Assembly (NCBI GenBank): GCA_046704245.1
Contig: JBJKSD010000029.1
Span: 1-44,934, forward strand
From: UBA660 sp046704245
GTDB taxonomy: Bacteria > Bacillota_I > Bacilli_A > RF39 > UBA660
DNA length: 44,934 nucleotides
Direction of reading: 5' to 3'
Below are positions 33,774 to 40,555 of the stretch, in pieces. The notes beneath the pieces were generated by a model. It saw only the letters and a program-made list of their open reading frames with translations, made no database searches and was not told the origin of the DNA. Numbering within the stretch: position 1 is the stretch's first letter; every line of letters starts with the position of its first letter. A program made the translations under genes and the position numbers.

Positions 33774-34427
33774 GTGGATAAACCAGTTGTTAAAAAAATA
33801 AAATTACAAATACCTGCAGGGAAGGCTACACCAGCTCCACCAGTTGGAACTGTGTTAGGACCAGCTGGCATTAATTTACAAGATTTTTGTACCAAATTTA
33901 ATGAAGCAAGTAAAGATAAGATGGGTGATGTATTACCTGTCGAAATATCAATATATGAAGATCGTAGTTTTGATTTTAAGCTTAAAACTCCACCCGCAGC
34001 TTTCTTATTAAAAAAAGCGGCTGGACTTGATAAAGCTTCAACTAAAGGAGCTAACCAAGTAGTGGCAGTTTTAACCCAAGATCAAATAAGAGAAATTGCT
34101 GAAATTAAACAACCTGATTTAAATGCCTATGATATTGAAAGTGCTATGCGTATTATCGAAGGTACTGCTCGTAATATGGGTATTGCTGTTAAAGGTGTTA
34201 ATGATGAAGAATTAGCTGCTCAAGCTAAAGAAGCTCTAGAACAAGAAAAATTGATGGCTGAAAGAGAAGCTGAGCTTGCTAAGGCTGAAGCTGAAGTATT
34301 TGAAGCTAAACAAGATGCCGAAGCGGCTAAAGCTGCTGAAGGTGAAGAAGCTACTGAAGCTCCTGAAGAACCAAAAGAAGAAGTGGCACCTGAAACTGAA
34401 CAATCAGAAAATAATGACCAACAATAA
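33774..34427 (+). CDS. rplK: 50S ribosomal protein L11 with acidic C-terminal extension
   Basis: L11 forms the GTPase-associated centre with L10 and 23S rRNA. Residues 1 to about 141 are a complete L11: KIKLQIPAGKATPAPPVGTVLGPAGINLQDF, the RNA-binding domain with PPAAFLLKKAAGLDK, and IEGTARNMGI. The remaining 76 residues (142-217) form a Glu/Ala/Lys-rich tail that looks helical at first (AKEALEQEKLMAEREAELAK) and then disordered (EEPKEEVAPETEQSE). Usual length is about 141, so the tail is exceptional. It begins with GTG 8 bases after GGAGG; the upstream GTG is less likely. It is the first gene of the rplK-rplA operon. Confidence 0.96.
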   Translation: MDKPVVKKIKLQIPAGKATPAPPVGTVLGPAGINLQDFCTKFNEASKDKMGDVLPVEISIYEDRSFDFKLKTPPAAFLLKKAAGLDKASTKGANQVVAVLTQDQIREIAEIKQPDLNAYDIESAMRIIEGTARNMGIAVKGVNDEELAAQAKEALEQEKLMAEREAELAKAEAEVFEAKQDAEAAKAAEGEEATEAPEEPKEEVAPETEQSENNDQQ

Positions 34428-34431
34428 TGAA

Positions 34432-34461
34432 ACCGGTGGGAGGGAAACCGTTATAACCACG
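34432..34461 (+). promoter_or_regulatory. Second L1-binding site between rplK and rplA
   Basis: GTGG (34436-34439) pairs with CCAC (34457-34460) around an inner GG-GAAA-CC hairpin capped by a GNRA-type tetraloop (34442-34449), with GAG and GTTATAA in the internal loop. This is the same L1 recognition plan as the site before rplK. It ends just before the rplA AAGGAGG. Confidence 0.65.
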
Positions 34462-34474
34462 AAGGAGGATTAAA

Positions 34475-35173
34475 ATGAAGAAAAGAAGTAAGAAATATTT
34501 ATCAGCCTTAGAAAAAATGGAAAAAGGTAAAGCATATACTAAAGATGAAGCAATAAAATTAGTAAAAGAAACATCACCTGTTAATTTTGATGCATCAGTA
34601 GAAGTAGCTATTAAGTTAAATCTTGATAATACTAAACCTGATCAACAATTAAGAGGGGCAATAGTATTACCACATGGTACAGGCAAAAATAAGAAAGTAT
34701 TAGTTATTGCTAAAGGTGATCCAGCTAAAGAAGCTAAAGCTGCTAAAGCTGATCATATTGGTGATGTCGATATGCTTGAAAAGATTGAAAAAGAAAATTG
34801 GTTTGATTTTGATGTTATAATTGCTACACCTGATATGATGCCTGCTTTAGGTAAGTTAGGTAAAGTATTAGGGCCTAAAGGTTTAATGCCTAATCCTAAA
34901 ACTGGTTCAGTTACTAATGATGTAGCTAAAGCAGTTGAAGATATTAAAAAGGGCAAAATTGAATATCGTACTGATAATGAAGGTAATGTTCATGGTATTA
35001 TTGGTAAAGTATCATTCGATGAAGATAAATTATTAGACAACCTTAAGGCTTATGTCAATGAAATTATTAAAGTTAAACCTGCATCAGTTAAAAGTACTTA
35101 TATTAAAAGTATTACAGTATCTAGTACCATGGGTCCTGGAATAAAAATAAGTATAAATGACTTTGACAAATAA
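34475..35173 (+). CDS. rplA: 50S ribosomal protein L1
   Basis: L1 forms the mobile stalk that handles E-site tRNA, and represses its own mRNA. The 232-residue protein has the expected blocks: SPVNFDASVEVAIKLNLD, RGAIVLPHGTGK, the strongly conserved FDVIIATPDMMPALGKLGKVLGPKGLMPNPKTG, VEYRTD-like KIEYRTDNEGNVHG, and the C-terminal TMGPGIKI. A good AAGGAGG site precedes the ATG. The last codons contain the TTGACA of the rplJ promoter. Confidence 0.99.
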   Translation: MKKRSKKYLSALEKMEKGKAYTKDEAIKLVKETSPVNFDASVEVAIKLNLDNTKPDQQLRGAIVLPHGTGKNKKVLVIAKGDPAKEAKAAKADHIGDVDMLEKIEKENWFDFDVIIATPDMMPALGKLGKVLGPKGLMPNPKTGSVTNDVAKAVEDIKKGKIEYRTDNEGNVHGIIGKVSFDEDKLLDNLKAYVNEIIKVKPASVKSTYIKSITVSSTMGPGIKISINDFDK

Positions 35174-35191
35174 TATAAATTATGATATAAG
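35163..35191 (+). promoter_or_regulatory. Promoter of rplJ-rplL
   Basis: Perfect TTGACA (35163-35168), within the last rplA codons, a 17-base spacer, and TATAAG (35186-35191) with TGA before it. It puts the start near 35198, just upstream of the L10 leader, so rplJL has a separate start from rplKA. Confidence 0.78.
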
Positions 35192-35210
35192 ATTATATAA
35201 ATATTTATTA

Positions 35211-35312
35211 GTGCCGTAGACAGTAGGAGCGTAAGCTTAATATTTCCTACCGAGGAGCTTGAATAATTACTATTCAATCCTTGTACTCCGGTGCAAGGAT
35301 TTTTTATGGCAC
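35211..35312 (+). promoter_or_regulatory. L10 ribosomal protein leader with attenuator
   Basis: The conserved Firmicute L10 leader. The outer stem GTGCC (35211-35215) pairs with GGCAC (35308-35312). The kink-turn-like L10-binding region carries AGTAGGAGCGTAAGC and TTCCTACCGAGGAG. An alternative terminator stem AATCCTTG (35276-35283) with CAAGGATT (35294-35301) and T's follows. L10 (or L10-L12 complex) bound to the leader is known to favour termination. It fills most of the 165-base gap between rplA and rplJ. Confidence 0.9.
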
Positions 35313-35338
35313 TTCAATAATAGATATGGAGGTGGCCT

Positions 35339-35842
35339 ATGCCAAGTGATAAGATATTAGGTATCAAAAAGGGTATTGTTGATGAAATTAAGAATAAGTT
35401 TAAGAATTCATCAGCTGTTATCTTAGTAGATTATCGTGGACTATCAGTAGCTGAATTAACTGAACTGCGTAAGAAGTTAAGAGAAGCACAATCTGATATG
35501 AAAGTCTATAAGAATACTCTAACTAAGTTAGCATTAGATGATTTAAAAATTAAACTAGATGATCAATATCTAGAAGGACCTAATGCCATAACTTTTGCTA
35601 ACGATCCAATAGCACCATTAAAAATTCTAAGTAAGTTTGCAAAGAATAACAAATTATTAGAATTAAAAGTAGGTATTATCGATGGAGAAATATCAGATAA
35701 AGGAGCTTTAGAACAATTAGCTACTTTACCATCAAGAGATGATTTACTTACTATGCTTGCTGGTGGATTAATTGGCGTAGCTAGAGATTTATCAATATGT
35801 TTAAATTTACTAGCTGAACAAAAAGAAACTGAAAATAAATAA
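35339..35842 (+). CDS. rplJ: 50S ribosomal protein L10
   Basis: L10 anchors L7/L12 dimers to the ribosomal stalk. The 167-residue protein has KKGIVDEIKNKFKNSSAVILVDYRGLSVAELTELRKKLREA near the N-terminus and KVYKNTLTKLA, EGPNAITFAND. The C-terminal helix that binds L12 (LAGGLIGVARDLSICLNLLAEQKE) is intact. It follows an AGGTGG site and the L10 leader that controls it. Confidence 0.98.
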   Translation: MPSDKILGIKKGIVDEIKNKFKNSSAVILVDYRGLSVAELTELRKKLREAQSDMKVYKNTLTKLALDDLKIKLDDQYLEGPNAITFANDPIAPLKILSKFAKNNKLLELKVGIIDGEISDKGALEQLATLPSRDDLLTMLAGGLIGVARDLSICLNLLAEQKETENK

Positions 35843-35866
35843 TATTAAATATAAGGAGGAAAGAAA

Positions 35867-36238
35867 ATGGCAAAATTAACAAGAGACGAATTTATTAGCT
35901 CATTAAAAGAAATGACATTATTAGAAATTAAGGAATTAGTAGATGCGATGAAAGACGAATTTGGAGTAGATCCAAGTTCAGTAGCAGTTGCTGCTGCACC
36001 TGTAGCTGAAGCTACTGCTGAAGCTGGTCCATCTAAAGTTGATGTCGTATTGACAGAAGCAGGAGTTAATAAAGTTCAAGTTATCAAATTAGTCCGTGAT
36101 ATTACCGGTTTAGGTTTAAAAGAATCAAAGGATATAGTTGATAATGGTGGCACTGTTAAAGAAGGCGTTCCAAGCGAAGAAGCAAATCAAATAAAAGCAC
36201 AACTTGAAGAAGCTGGAGCAACTATCGAATTAAAATAA
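35867..36238 (+). CDS. rplL: 50S ribosomal protein L7/L12
   Basis: The flexible stalk protein that recruits elongation factors. The 123-residue protein has the N-terminal dimerisation domain (FISSLKEMTLLEIKELVDAMKDEFGV), an Ala-rich hinge (VAVAAAPVAEATAEAGP), and the C-terminal factor-binding domain (VDVVLTEAGVNKVQVIKLVRDITGLGLKESKDIVD...EANQIKAQLEEAGATIELK). A strong AAGGAGG site is present. It is cotranscribed with rplJ and normally made in excess of the other stalk proteins. Confidence 0.99.
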   Translation: MAKLTRDEFISSLKEMTLLEIKELVDAMKDEFGVDPSSVAVAAAPVAEATAEAGPSKVDVVLTEAGVNKVQVIKLVRDITGLGLKESKDIVDNGGTVKEGVPSEEANQIKAQLEEAGATIELK

Positions 36239-36289
36239 TAAACAAGATATAAAAAGCCTATAATATTGATAGGCTTTATTCTTGTTTAT
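36238..36289 (+). terminator. Double-stem hairpin after rplL
   Basis: An outer 9-bp stem (36238-36246 with 36281-36289) encloses an inner 9-bp stem (36253-36261 with 36269-36277). The T-run is interrupted (TTTATTC), so termination may be partial, letting some transcripts reach the methyltransferase gene, whose ribosome binding site follows immediately. Confidence 0.6.
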
Positions 36290-36302
36290 AGAGGTGATTT
36301 TA

Positions 36303-36890
36303 TTGGGGCATTATTTTATTAATGATGATCAATTGAAAGATAAAAGAAAAAAAATAATAACTAAAGTTTTAAATCAAGAATTTATATTTTATACTGATAG
36401 TGGTGTCTTTTCACGCAATTATCTAGATTTTGGTACTAAACTTTTAATTGAGACTATTGGTAAGACACCGTTAAAAGGTAAATTATTAGATGTAGGATGT
36501 GGCTATGGTCCTATTGGTATTGTTTTAGCTAAAATAGCAGATATAGAAGTAGATATGGTGGATATCAACAATAGAGCATTACAATTAGCCAAAGAGAATG
36601 CTCATATCAATGGTGTTCAAAATGTTAGTATATTTGCAAGTAATATATATGACAATATTAAAGATGAATATAATATAATTATTACTAATCCCCCAATTAG
36701 GGCGGGGAAAAAAGTCGTATATGAAATATTAGAAAAAGCCCAAGAATATTTAACGGCGGATGGCGAGTTGTGGTTGGTAATTAGAAAACAACAAGGAGCA
36801 GAGAGTTTAATTAAGTATTTCACTAATATATATAAGATTTCTATTATGGAAAAAACAAAGGGATATTTTGTAGTAAAAGCTATAAAATAA
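36303..36890 (+). CDS. Class I SAM-dependent methyltransferase (RsmC-like, YbxB)
   Basis: A 195-residue homologue of B. subtilis YbxB, in its conserved place between rplL and rpoB. It has FIFYTDSGVFSRNYLDFGTKLLIE, SAM motif I LLDVGCGYGPIGIVLA, VDMVDINNRALQLAKENA and motif IV TNPPIRAGK, typical of N2-guanine methyltransferases of the RsmC/RlmG type. The start is taken as TTG 36303, with GAGGTGAT at 36291-36298; this leaves MGHYF..., matching the family N-terminus. The exact rRNA target is not determined by sequence. Confidence 0.9.
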   Translation: MGHYFINDDQLKDKRKKIITKVLNQEFIFYTDSGVFSRNYLDFGTKLLIETIGKTPLKGKLLDVGCGYGPIGIVLAKIADIEVDMVDINNRALQLAKENAHINGVQNVSIFASNIYDNIKDEYNIIITNPPIRAGKKVVYEILEKAQEYLTADGELWLVIRKQQGAESLIKYFTNIYKISIMEKTKGYFVVKAIK

Positions 36891-36894
36891 TTGT

Positions 36895-36912
36895 AAAGTT
36901 TTTAAAAACTTT
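36895..36912 (+). terminator. AT-rich palindrome after the methyltransferase gene
   Basis: A perfect 18-bp palindrome, mostly A and T, followed by TATT. It could act as a weak terminator before the rpoB promoter, but AT-rich palindromes are common in such DNA. Confidence 0.35.
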
Positions 36913-36914
36913 TA

Positions 36915-36943
36915 TTGACTTGTAGAAATTATTTTGATATCAT
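36915..36943 (+). promoter_or_regulatory. Promoter of rpoB-rpoC
   Basis: TTGACT (36915-36920), a 17-base spacer and TATCAT (36938-36943) preceded by TGA. It leaves a leader of about 65 bases before rpoB, in which I see no strong fold. Confidence 0.68.
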
Positions 36944-37015
36944 TATAAATTGGTGGCGTATTCTTTTTTAAAGTATATGTTCTTTGAATATTAATTTTGT
37001 ATAGGGGTGAAAGAG

Positions 37016-38821
37016 TTGGCATATAAAGTTATGAATTTTGGAGAAACTCGTAAACGTAGAAATTTCTCAAGGATAGACAATTCATTAGAATTAAAAGACT
37101 TGTTAGAAATTCAAAAAAAATCTCATCAATGGTTTATAGAGGAAGGTATAAAGGAAGTTTTCCAAGACCTATTCCCCGTCGAAAGTTTTTCAGGTGTGTT
37201 ATCACTTGAGTTTGGCAATTATTCATTTGATGAACCTAGATATTCTATCAAAGAATGTAAAGATCGAGAAACTACTTATTCAGCACCATTAAGAGTAGAA
37301 GTTAGATTATTTAATCATGAAACTGGTGAAGTTAAAGAACAAGAAATCTTTTTAGGTGATATGCCTATAATGACTGATACTGGTACTTTTATTATCAATG
37401 GGGCAGAAAGAGTAATTGTATCTCAATTAGTACGTTCTCCTAGTGTCTATTTCGAAAAAGAAATAGATAAGAATGGGAGAATATCTTTTGGTGCGAAAAT
37501 TATTCCATCACGTGGTACATGGTTGGAATTTGAAACTGATGCTAGAGATGTAATGTACGTAAGAATAGATAGAACTAGAAAAGTAGCTATTACTACTTTA
37601 CTTAGAGCATTGGGGTTATCATCAGATGAAGCTATTATTAAACTATTTGGTGAAGATGATTATTTAAAAAATACTTTAGCTAAAGATTCTACTAAGAATA
37701 CTGATGAAGCATTAATTGAAATATATGAAAAATTAAGACCTGGTGAACCAGCTACTTTAGAGAGTGCTAAGAATCAATTGATTACCAGATTCTTTGACGT
37801 GCTTAGATATGATTTAGCAAAAGTAGGGCGTTATAAATTTAATAAGAAATTAAATGTTAGCGATCGTTTATTAAATAATGTTATTGCTGAAGATATAAAG
37901 ATAAAAAATAAAACCGTTGTTAAGAAAGATACTTTAATTACTAAGGATATCCTAGAAAAATTACAACCATACTTGGAACAAGGATATGGAGTAGAAGAAG
38001 TAGCTATTAATGATGAATTAGATACTTATAATAAAATCCAAATTATTAGTATCTATTCACCTATTGATAAGAAAAAGAAATTAAGAATTATTGGTAATGA
38101 TCAGATGATAGATGTTAAGAGATTAACTATTTCTGATGTTTATGCAGCTGTATCATATTATTTAAATTTATTAAATGGTGTCGGTAATATTGATGAAATT
38201 GATCACTTAGGTAATAGAAGAATTCGCCAAGTAGGGGAACTATTACAAAATCAATTTAGAATAGGGGTTAGTCGTATGGAGAGAGTTATTCGCGAAAGAA
38301 TGACTACTCAAGATATAGATAATATTACTCCTAAGACCTTAATTAATATAAGACCAGTTACGGCTGCAATGAAAGAATTCTTTGGTAGTAGCCAATTATC
38401 TCACTTTATGGATCAAACTAATCCAATTGCTGAATTAACTAATAAGAGACGTTTATCAGCATTAGGACCTGGTGGTTTATCTAGAGATAGAGCTGGTATG
38501 GAAGTTCGTGATGTTAACTATTCTCACTATGGTAGAATATGTCCAATTGAATCTCCTGAAGGACCTAATATTGGACTTATTACATCACTTGCTAGTTATG
38601 CTAAAGTTAATGATTATGGATTCATTATGACTCCATATCGAAGAGTAGTAAAGAAAAAATTAACTGATCAAATTGATTATTTAACTGCTGATGAAGAAAA
38701 TGATTTTGTTATCTCAGGTGCTACCGTTAAAATAAGTGAAAAAGGTACTATCTTAGATGATGAAGTTACAGTTCGTTATCGTGGTGAAAATAGAATTGTT
38801 AAGAGTGATCAAATAGACTAA
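37016..38821 (+). CDS. rpoB: RNA polymerase beta subunit, N-terminal part ending at an in-frame TAA
   Basis: The first 601 residues of the beta subunit. It aligns closely with B. subtilis RpoB: IQKKSHQWFIEEGIKEVF, the protrusion and lobe, TGTFIINGAERVIVSQLVRSP, the rifampicin-region FFGSSQLSHFMDQTNPIAELTNKRRLSALGPGGL, and PIESPEGPNIGLI. It then meets TAA at 38819-38821, where the family has Tyr in the run (V)DYMDVSP. The reading frame resumes directly after the stop without a shift. TTG at 37016 is chosen for the start because GGGGTG lies 6 bases before it; GTG 37007 and ATG 37030 are alternatives. See the next entry for the rest. Confidence 0.93.
   Translation: MAYKVMNFGETRKRRNFSRIDNSLELKDLLEIQKKSHQWFIEEGIKEVFQDLFPVESFSGVLSLEFGNYSFDEPRYSIKECKDRETTYSAPLRVEVRLFNHETGEVKEQEIFLGDMPIMTDTGTFIINGAERVIVSQLVRSPSVYFEKEIDKNGRISFGAKIIPSRGTWLEFETDARDVMYVRIDRTRKVAITTLLRALGLSSDEAIIKLFGEDDYLKNTLAKDSTKNTDEALIEIYEKLRPGEPATLESAKNQLITRFFDVLRYDLAKVGRYKFNKKLNVSDRLLNNVIAEDIKIKNKTVVKKDTLITKDILEKLQPYLEQGYGVEEVAINDELDTYNKIQIISIYSPIDKKKKLRIIGNDQMIDVKRLTISDVYAAVSYYLNLLNGVGNIDEIDHLGNRRIRQVGELLQNQFRIGVSRMERVIRERMTTQDIDNITPKTLINIRPVTAAMKEFFGSSQLSHFMDQTNPIAELTNKRRLSALGPGGLSRDRAGMEVRDVNYSHYGRICPIESPEGPNIGLITSLASYAKVNDYGFIMTPYRRVVKKKLTDQIDYLTADEENDFVISGATVKISEKGTILDDEVTVRYRGENRIVKSDQID
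38819..38821 (+). other. In-frame TAA interrupting rpoB
   Basis: A single-base change (TAT or TAC to TAA) accounts for it: the flanking codons encode ...SDQID and IDVSPQQIVSVTTSCIPFLEHDD, continuous with the family. TAA ends most other genes here, so a changed genetic code is unlikely. A sequencing or assembly error is the simplest explanation. Confidence 0.9.
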
Positions 38822-40555
38822 ATTGATGTTTCACCTCAACAAATAGTATCAGTTACTACTAGTTGTATACCTTTCTTGGAACATGACGATGCGACACGTG
38901 CTTTAATGGGTGCTAATATGCAACGTCAAGCTATTCCTTTAATAACAACTGAAGCACCATTAATTGGTACTGGTATTGAATATGCTGCAGCTAAAGATAG
39001 TGGAGCTGTTATAATAGCCAAAGCTGATGGTGTAGTTGAATATGCCGATGCTAAAAAGATTGTTATTAAAAATAAAAAGGGTTACGATACTTATTATTTA
39101 TCTAACTTTGAACGTTCAAACCAAGGTACTTGTTATCATCAAGTTCCTATTGTTAAAGCTGGAGAAAAAGTAAAACGTGGTTATGTTATTGCTGATGGAC
39201 CAAGTACTGATCAAGGTGAATTAGCGTTAGGTAAGAACGCTTTAGTAGCATTCATGACTTTTGGTGGATATAACTATGATGATGCTGTTATCTTAAGCGA
39301 ACGTTTAGTTAAAGATGAAGTATATACATCTATTCATATTGAAGATTATGAAATACAATGTCGTGAAACTAAATTAGGGCCTGAAGAAATAACTAGAGAT
39401 ATTCCTAATATTGGTGAAGAAGCTAGAAAGAATCTAGATAATGAAGGTATTGTTAAAATTGGTACCGAAGTAAAAGAAGGGGATATCTTAGTAGGTAAAG
39501 TTACTCCTAAAGGAATAGCTGAACTTACTAGTGAAGAAAAATTATTACATGCTATCTTTGGTGAAAAAACTAGAGAAGTACGTGATACATCACTTAGAGT
39601 TCCACATGGTGGCGATGGTATTGTTCATGATATTAAGATTTTTTCACGCAAAGAAAATGATGAATTACCTGCTGGTGTTAGCAAAGTAATCAGAGTATAT
39701 ATTGTTCAAAAGAGAAAGATATCAGTTGGTGATAAGATGGCTGGTCGTCACGGTAATAAAGGCGTTATATCATTAATTTTACCGCAAGAAGATATGCCAT
39801 ATTTACCAGATGGTACACCAGTAGATATTATGCTTAATCCATTAGGTGTACCTAGCCGTATGAACGTTGGTCAAATCCTCGAATTACATTTAGGAATGGC
39901 AGCTAAGAAATTAAATGTTCATATTGCTACTCCAGTATTTGATGGAGCAACAGCTAATGATATTAAAGATATGATGGCTGAAGCTAAAATGGCTGAAGAT
40001 GGTAAGACTGTTCTATATGATGGTAGAACTGGTGAACCATTTGATAATAGAGTAACAGTTGGTGTCATGTATATGATTAAATTATCACACATGGTTGATG
40101 ATAAATTACATGCCCGTTCAACTGGACCTTACTCATTAGTAACTCAACAACCTTTGGGTGGTAAAGCTCAATTTGGTGGCCAAAGATTTGGAGAAATGGA
40201 AGTTTGGGCACTATATGCTTATGGAGCTGCTCATACCCTTCAAGAATTGTTAACTGTTAAATCTGATGATGTCATTGGTAGAGTTAAAGTATATGAAGCT
40301 TTAGTTAAAGGACAACAAATTAGACAAGCGGGAGTTCCTGAATCATTTAGAGTATTAGTTAAAGAATTTCAAGCTTTGGGTTTAGATATTTCAGTAATTA
40401 ATGATCAAGATGAAATTATTGAATTAAAGCAACTAGAAGAAAATGAAGAGAAGTTAGATTCTAAGTTAACTATTGAAGAAATTGATGTTAATGATGAAGA
40501 AGAACCAATTGCTGAAGAAAAAGAAGAAGTATTAGAGGGGGATGATGTTGAATGA
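38822..40555 (+). CDS. rpoB: RNA polymerase beta subunit, C-terminal part after the in-frame TAA
   Basis: The remaining 577 codons of rpoB in the same frame. They begin IDVSPQQIVSVTTSCIPFLEHDDATRALMGANMQRQA and include EDYEIQCRETKLGPEEITRDIPN, the catalytic-centre region KRKISVGDKMAGRHGNKGVIS, DGRTGEPFDNRVTVGVMYMIKL and GGKAQFGGQRFGEMEVWALYAYGAA, ending in an acidic tail. The first possible internal starts (TTG 38876 and later ATGs) have no ribosome binding site, so separate translation of this part looks unlikely. The TGA stop overlaps the rpoC ATG (ATGA). With the first part it would make a 1179-residue subunit of ordinary size. Confidence 0.93.
   Translation: MDVSPQQIVSVTTSCIPFLEHDDATRALMGANMQRQAIPLITTEAPLIGTGIEYAAAKDSGAVIIAKADGVVEYADAKKIVIKNKKGYDTYYLSNFERSNQGTCYHQVPIVKAGEKVKRGYVIADGPSTDQGELALGKNALVAFMTFGGYNYDDAVILSERLVKDEVYTSIHIEDYEIQCRETKLGPEEITRDIPNIGEEARKNLDNEGIVKIGTEVKEGDILVGKVTPKGIAELTSEEKLLHAIFGEKTREVRDTSLRVPHGGDGIVHDIKIFSRKENDELPAGVSKVIRVYIVQKRKISVGDKMAGRHGNKGVISLILPQEDMPYLPDGTPVDIMLNPLGVPSRMNVGQILELHLGMAAKKLNVHIATPVFDGATANDIKDMMAEAKMAEDGKTVLYDGRTGEPFDNRVTVGVMYMIKLSHMVDDKLHARSTGPYSLVTQQPLGGKAQFGGQRFGEMEVWALYAYGAAHTLQELLTVKSDDVIGRVKVYEALVKGQQIRQAGVPESFRVLVKEFQALGLDISVINDQDEIIELKQLEENEEKLDSKLTIEEIDVNDEEEPIAEEKEEVLEGDDVE

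Noticed and set aside
34276..34473. A Lys/Leu-rich plus-strand frame overlapping the end of rplK
   Set aside because: It is the repetitive Glu/Ala-coding tail of rplK read in another frame. The in-frame L11 body upstream shows which frame is real.
38819..38821. Genetic code change with TAA read as sense
   Set aside because: TAA is the normal stop for most genes in this window, with spacing and ribosome binding sites that require termination.
38876..40555. A separately translated C-terminal RpoB subunit, as in split archaeal polymerases
   Set aside because: The frame is continuous across the stop, there is no ribosome binding site before the TTG or following ATGs, and the break is within the folded core.
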